Made by a program: the position numbers and the translations under genes. A stretch of 64,000 nt of DNA from Mangrovibacter phragmitis (GTDB taxonomy: Bacteria; Pseudomonadota; Gammaproteobacteria; Enterobacterales; Enterobacteriaceae). The stretch is from NCBI RefSeq assembly GCF_001655675.1, contig NZ_LYRP01000049.1, forward strand, positions 124,001 through 188,000, in the 5' to 3' direction. Below, piece by piece: positions 62,225 to 64,000 of this stretch. Each line of letters begins with the position of its first letter. Position 1 is the first letter of the stretch. A model generated the notes under the pieces. That model worked only from the letters and a program-made list of their open reading frames with translations, was not told the origin of the DNA and ran no database searches.

Positions 62225-63373
62225 TTATAATCCTTTCCGCCACCTGACCAGCGCCTCTTCCACTATCCCCGCAGGCAAAAACTCCTGCTCCAGACGGCCA
62301 CGCGCCAGGCGGGTTAAGTAGCGATAAAAATCCGCCTCTTCACTAAGTAAGCCATCAGGTATTGCTTCCTGTGCTATTACCGGTTCAGTAACAGCGCTAT
62401 GGTTGGCATATTGCTCAAACAACTCACGGTTCATAAGCAGAACATCAAGCGTCGGACGACAAAGCCTGGCTCTCGCCAACATCAAAAGCCCCCAGCTATC
62501 CATATCCCCCCAATAGGCAACGCTTTTTTTATCCAGAACAGGACTGGATAACCATTGCACGTCAAGGCCGCACCCCAGAATCGCGATAGTGTCAGATAAT
62601 ACAGGGAGTTGGTGCAGGCACTGTTCATTTTCAATCACCAATATACGCGACGCAGTCAAAGGGGTTTCCGCCAGTTCCGCCGTCGTCACCCGACATTTTT
62701 TAAAAGGAAGCATACCTGGCGATAATGGCACAACCAAAACCCAGTGGCTGGACTCATCAAAAGCATCAAGAAAGGTGGTTAACCCCTGCTCGCTGGCTTC
62801 GCCAGAAAAACGTACGTCCATCAGTTGGGTTAATAGAGAAATATTATTCTCAATAAATTTGGTATCCACTCCTTGCCCGGAAAGCAGTCTTAACGGCAGC
62901 CCTTTTGCGCAGCCCGGCTCTAATTGGCAGGCCAGCCTGGCGGCGCTGATGACGTCCTGCGGATCTTTGTGCCGCCAGAGCGAACGATGGCTGACCAACA
63001 GCGGATGAAAAATGGGAGCAACCTGCTCAATAATTCCCTCCAGCAAGCGAAATTCCCGGCTCACCGCCAGATCTGCTGCTGCACTGATCCAGTCAGAAGG
63101 GCCATTCAGGATCCAACGCAACGGCATTGATACCGGTCCGTCGCTCGCCCGATAACTGACCTCTTCCCAGTCCACACGCCCAACCGTGACTTGCCGCCAT
63201 AACTGCACATGTTGCAAAACGCGCGGAGCCTGCTCCGCGAATATTTTCGCGGAAGGTTTGCCAATGGACAGGCAGAGCGGCCAGCTACCAGGTGGAAGTA
63301 AGCGTTCAGCCCGAAGCGTTGCGTTATCCCACTGCCGGGCAAGCTTTTTACGCAACTCATCAGGAGAAAACAT
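62225..63373 (-). CDS. jetD: Wadjet system nuclease JetD (DUF3322-DUF2220)
   Basis: JetD is the topoisomerase VI-like, Toprim-containing nuclease that cuts DNA extruded by the JetABC SMC complex in Wadjet anti-plasmid defence. The 382-residue protein starts MFSPDELRKKLARQW at 63373, one base after the jetC stop (TAG-A-ATG), with GGGAG upstream. An N-terminal DUF3322 region (about 1-175) is followed by DUF2220 with the Toprim acid in VIENEQ (Glu248) and the metal-binding GDMDSWG (289-295). It is the last gene of the jetABCD order. The frame looks intact. Confidence 0.9.
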   Translation of the reverse strand: MFSPDELRKKLARQWDNATLRAERLLPPGSWPLCLSIGKPSAKIFAEQAPRVLQHVQLWRQVTVGRVDWEEVSYRASDGPVSMPLRWILNGPSDWISAAADLAVSREFRLLEGIIEQVAPIFHPLLVSHRSLWRHKDPQDVISAARLACQLEPGCAKGLPLRLLSGQGVDTKFIENNISLLTQLMDVRFSGEASEQGLTTFLDAFDESSHWVLVVPLSPGMLPFKKCRVTTAELAETPLTASRILVIENEQCLHQLPVLSDTIAILGCGLDVQWLSSPVLDKKSVAYWGDMDSWGLLMLARARLCRPTLDVLLMNRELFEQYANHSAVTEPVIAQEAIPDGLLSEEADFYRYLTRLARGRLEQEFLPAGIVEEALVRWRKGL

Positions 63374-63374
63374 T

Positions 63375-64000
63375 CTACGCAATCTCCCGCCGATGGTAGT
63401 GTTGTTCAAGCTCTTCCCAACTTAGCGAAGCCATATTTGAGTCCCGACCGCGCCGGTGGACAACAATCGCCGAACGAGTATGATCACGCAGCAGGCGCAT
63501 CTCTTTATTGGGGGTGATAAATACCGCATGTAAGCCAAACTCTCTAAGGGCGGCAATGATCCTGCCAGCCACGGCATGAGAGCTACGGGAGAACGCTTCA
63601 TCAAGGACAATAGTACCAAACAGCGGATAACGACTCCCCGCAGGACAAAGCGCATAGCTAAGTGATGCGGTCAACACGTAAGAAGCGATAATTTCTTTTT
63701 CTCCACCGCTACCGCCCTGTGAGCCAGTGCGTGACTCAATCACATTTCCGCTCTGGCGATCCATCACCGATACGGCGAACTCCAGACGAAAACGGGGATC
63801 CAACAACGCCTTCGCCCCCAATGTGCGATTTCGTTCACAGGCATCCCGCAGTTGTGCCACCAGCACCTGTAAAGCCTTATAATGGCTCTCGCCGTTATCA
63901 TCAACAAACCGGGCGGTATTCAGTTGACGCTGTGTTTTTCCAAGTGTGCGCAGGCTTTCATGGACAACTTTTTTCGTATCCAGACGCAGATATCGACCCG
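63375..64000 (-). CDS. jetC: Wadjet SMC ATPase JetC, C-terminal part
   Basis: Only the last ~208 residues of this SMC/MukB-like ATPase lie in the window; the frame is open to the right edge. The ABC signature GGSGGEKEIIASYVLTA, Walker B FGTIVLDEAFSRSS and the following LHAVFITPNKEM are clearly visible, i.e. the C-terminal half of the ATPase head. The upstream coiled coils, Walker A and jetA/jetB would be to the right of 64000. It is translationally coupled to jetD. Confidence 0.9.
   Translation of the reverse strand, partial: GRYLRLDTKKVVHESLRTLGKTQRQLNTARFVDDNGESHYKALQVLVAQLRDACERNRTLGAKALLDPRFRLEFAVSVMDRQSGNVIESRTGSQGGSGGEKEIIASYVLTASLSYALCPAGSRYPLFGTIVLDEAFSRSSHAVAGRIIAALREFGLHAVFITPNKEMRLLRDHTRSAIVVHRRGRDSNMASLSWEELEQHYHRREIA

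Noticed and set aside
58083..64000. Direct repeat of the tRNA-Phe 3' end marking the island's right border
   Set aside because: No second copy of the tRNA 3' sequence was found in the window; the border must lie beyond 64000.

Overview
The window is a stretch of an Enterobacteriaceae chromosome. Most of it is core genome in nearly the order known from Escherichia coli: recJ-dsbC-xerD-fldB, the gcv operon, ubiI-ubiH-pepP-ygfB, zapA-6S RNA-fau, serA-rpiA-argP, mscS-fbaA-pgk-epd-tktA, speA-metK-galP-sprT-endA-rsmE-gshB-yqgEF, yggR/yggSTU-rdgB-hemW, yggN-yggL-trmB/mutY-yggX-mltC, speC and a tRNA-Phe gene. Protein similarity and synteny show a close relative of E. coli. It is not E. coli itself: several E. 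coli neighbours are missing at conserved junctions (speB and loiP between speA and tktA, the scp operon after argP, yqfB before bglA, yggM-ansB before yggN, nupG before speC), and other small genes stand in some of those places.

Layout. 1-8.1 kb: release factor 2 (partial, with its programmed frameshift), recombination and repair (RecJ, XerD), disulfide isomerase, flavodoxin 2, the SdhE/CptA pair, YgfZ, a hemolysin III-family membrane protein. 7.5-10.5 kb: an HD hydrolase, an RpiR-family regulator and 6-phospho-beta-glucosidase. 10.6-16 kb: an SDR oxidoreductase and glycine cleavage. 16-20.6 kb: ubiquinone hydroxylases and aminopeptidase P. 20.7-24.3 kb: ZapA, 6S RNA, 5-FCL, serine and ribose-5-phosphate enzymes. 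24.5-34.6 kb: ArgP and ArgO, YggE, MscS, lower glycolysis and transketolase. 35-41 kb: polyamine synthesis, S-adenosylmethionine synthesis and galactose import. 41-57.5 kb: nucleases, glutathione, rRNA/tRNA modification, nucleotide sanitation, base excision repair, a lytic transglycosylase and ornithine decarboxylase.

From the tRNA-Phe gene (58,007-58,082) to the right edge the window enters a genomic island. It holds a broken P4-type integrase, a decayed IS630-family transposase, an AT-rich multi-pass membrane protein of unknown function, a nonsense-mutated XRE regulator remnant, a frameshifted AlbA/HATPase-type regulator, and then jetD and the C-terminal part of jetC, the downstream half of a Wadjet (JetABCD) anti-plasmid SMC system whose jetA and jetB lie beyond the window.

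The most unusual signal in the core region is a family of three ~139-bp non-coding, hairpin-rich repeats (after fau/serA, metK and hemW). Each sits at a rho-independent terminator. In two cases the entire terminator hairpin (21 and 25 bp) is duplicated as a direct repeat on both sides, as if a small mobile element inserts at terminators and copies the hairpin as its target-site duplication.
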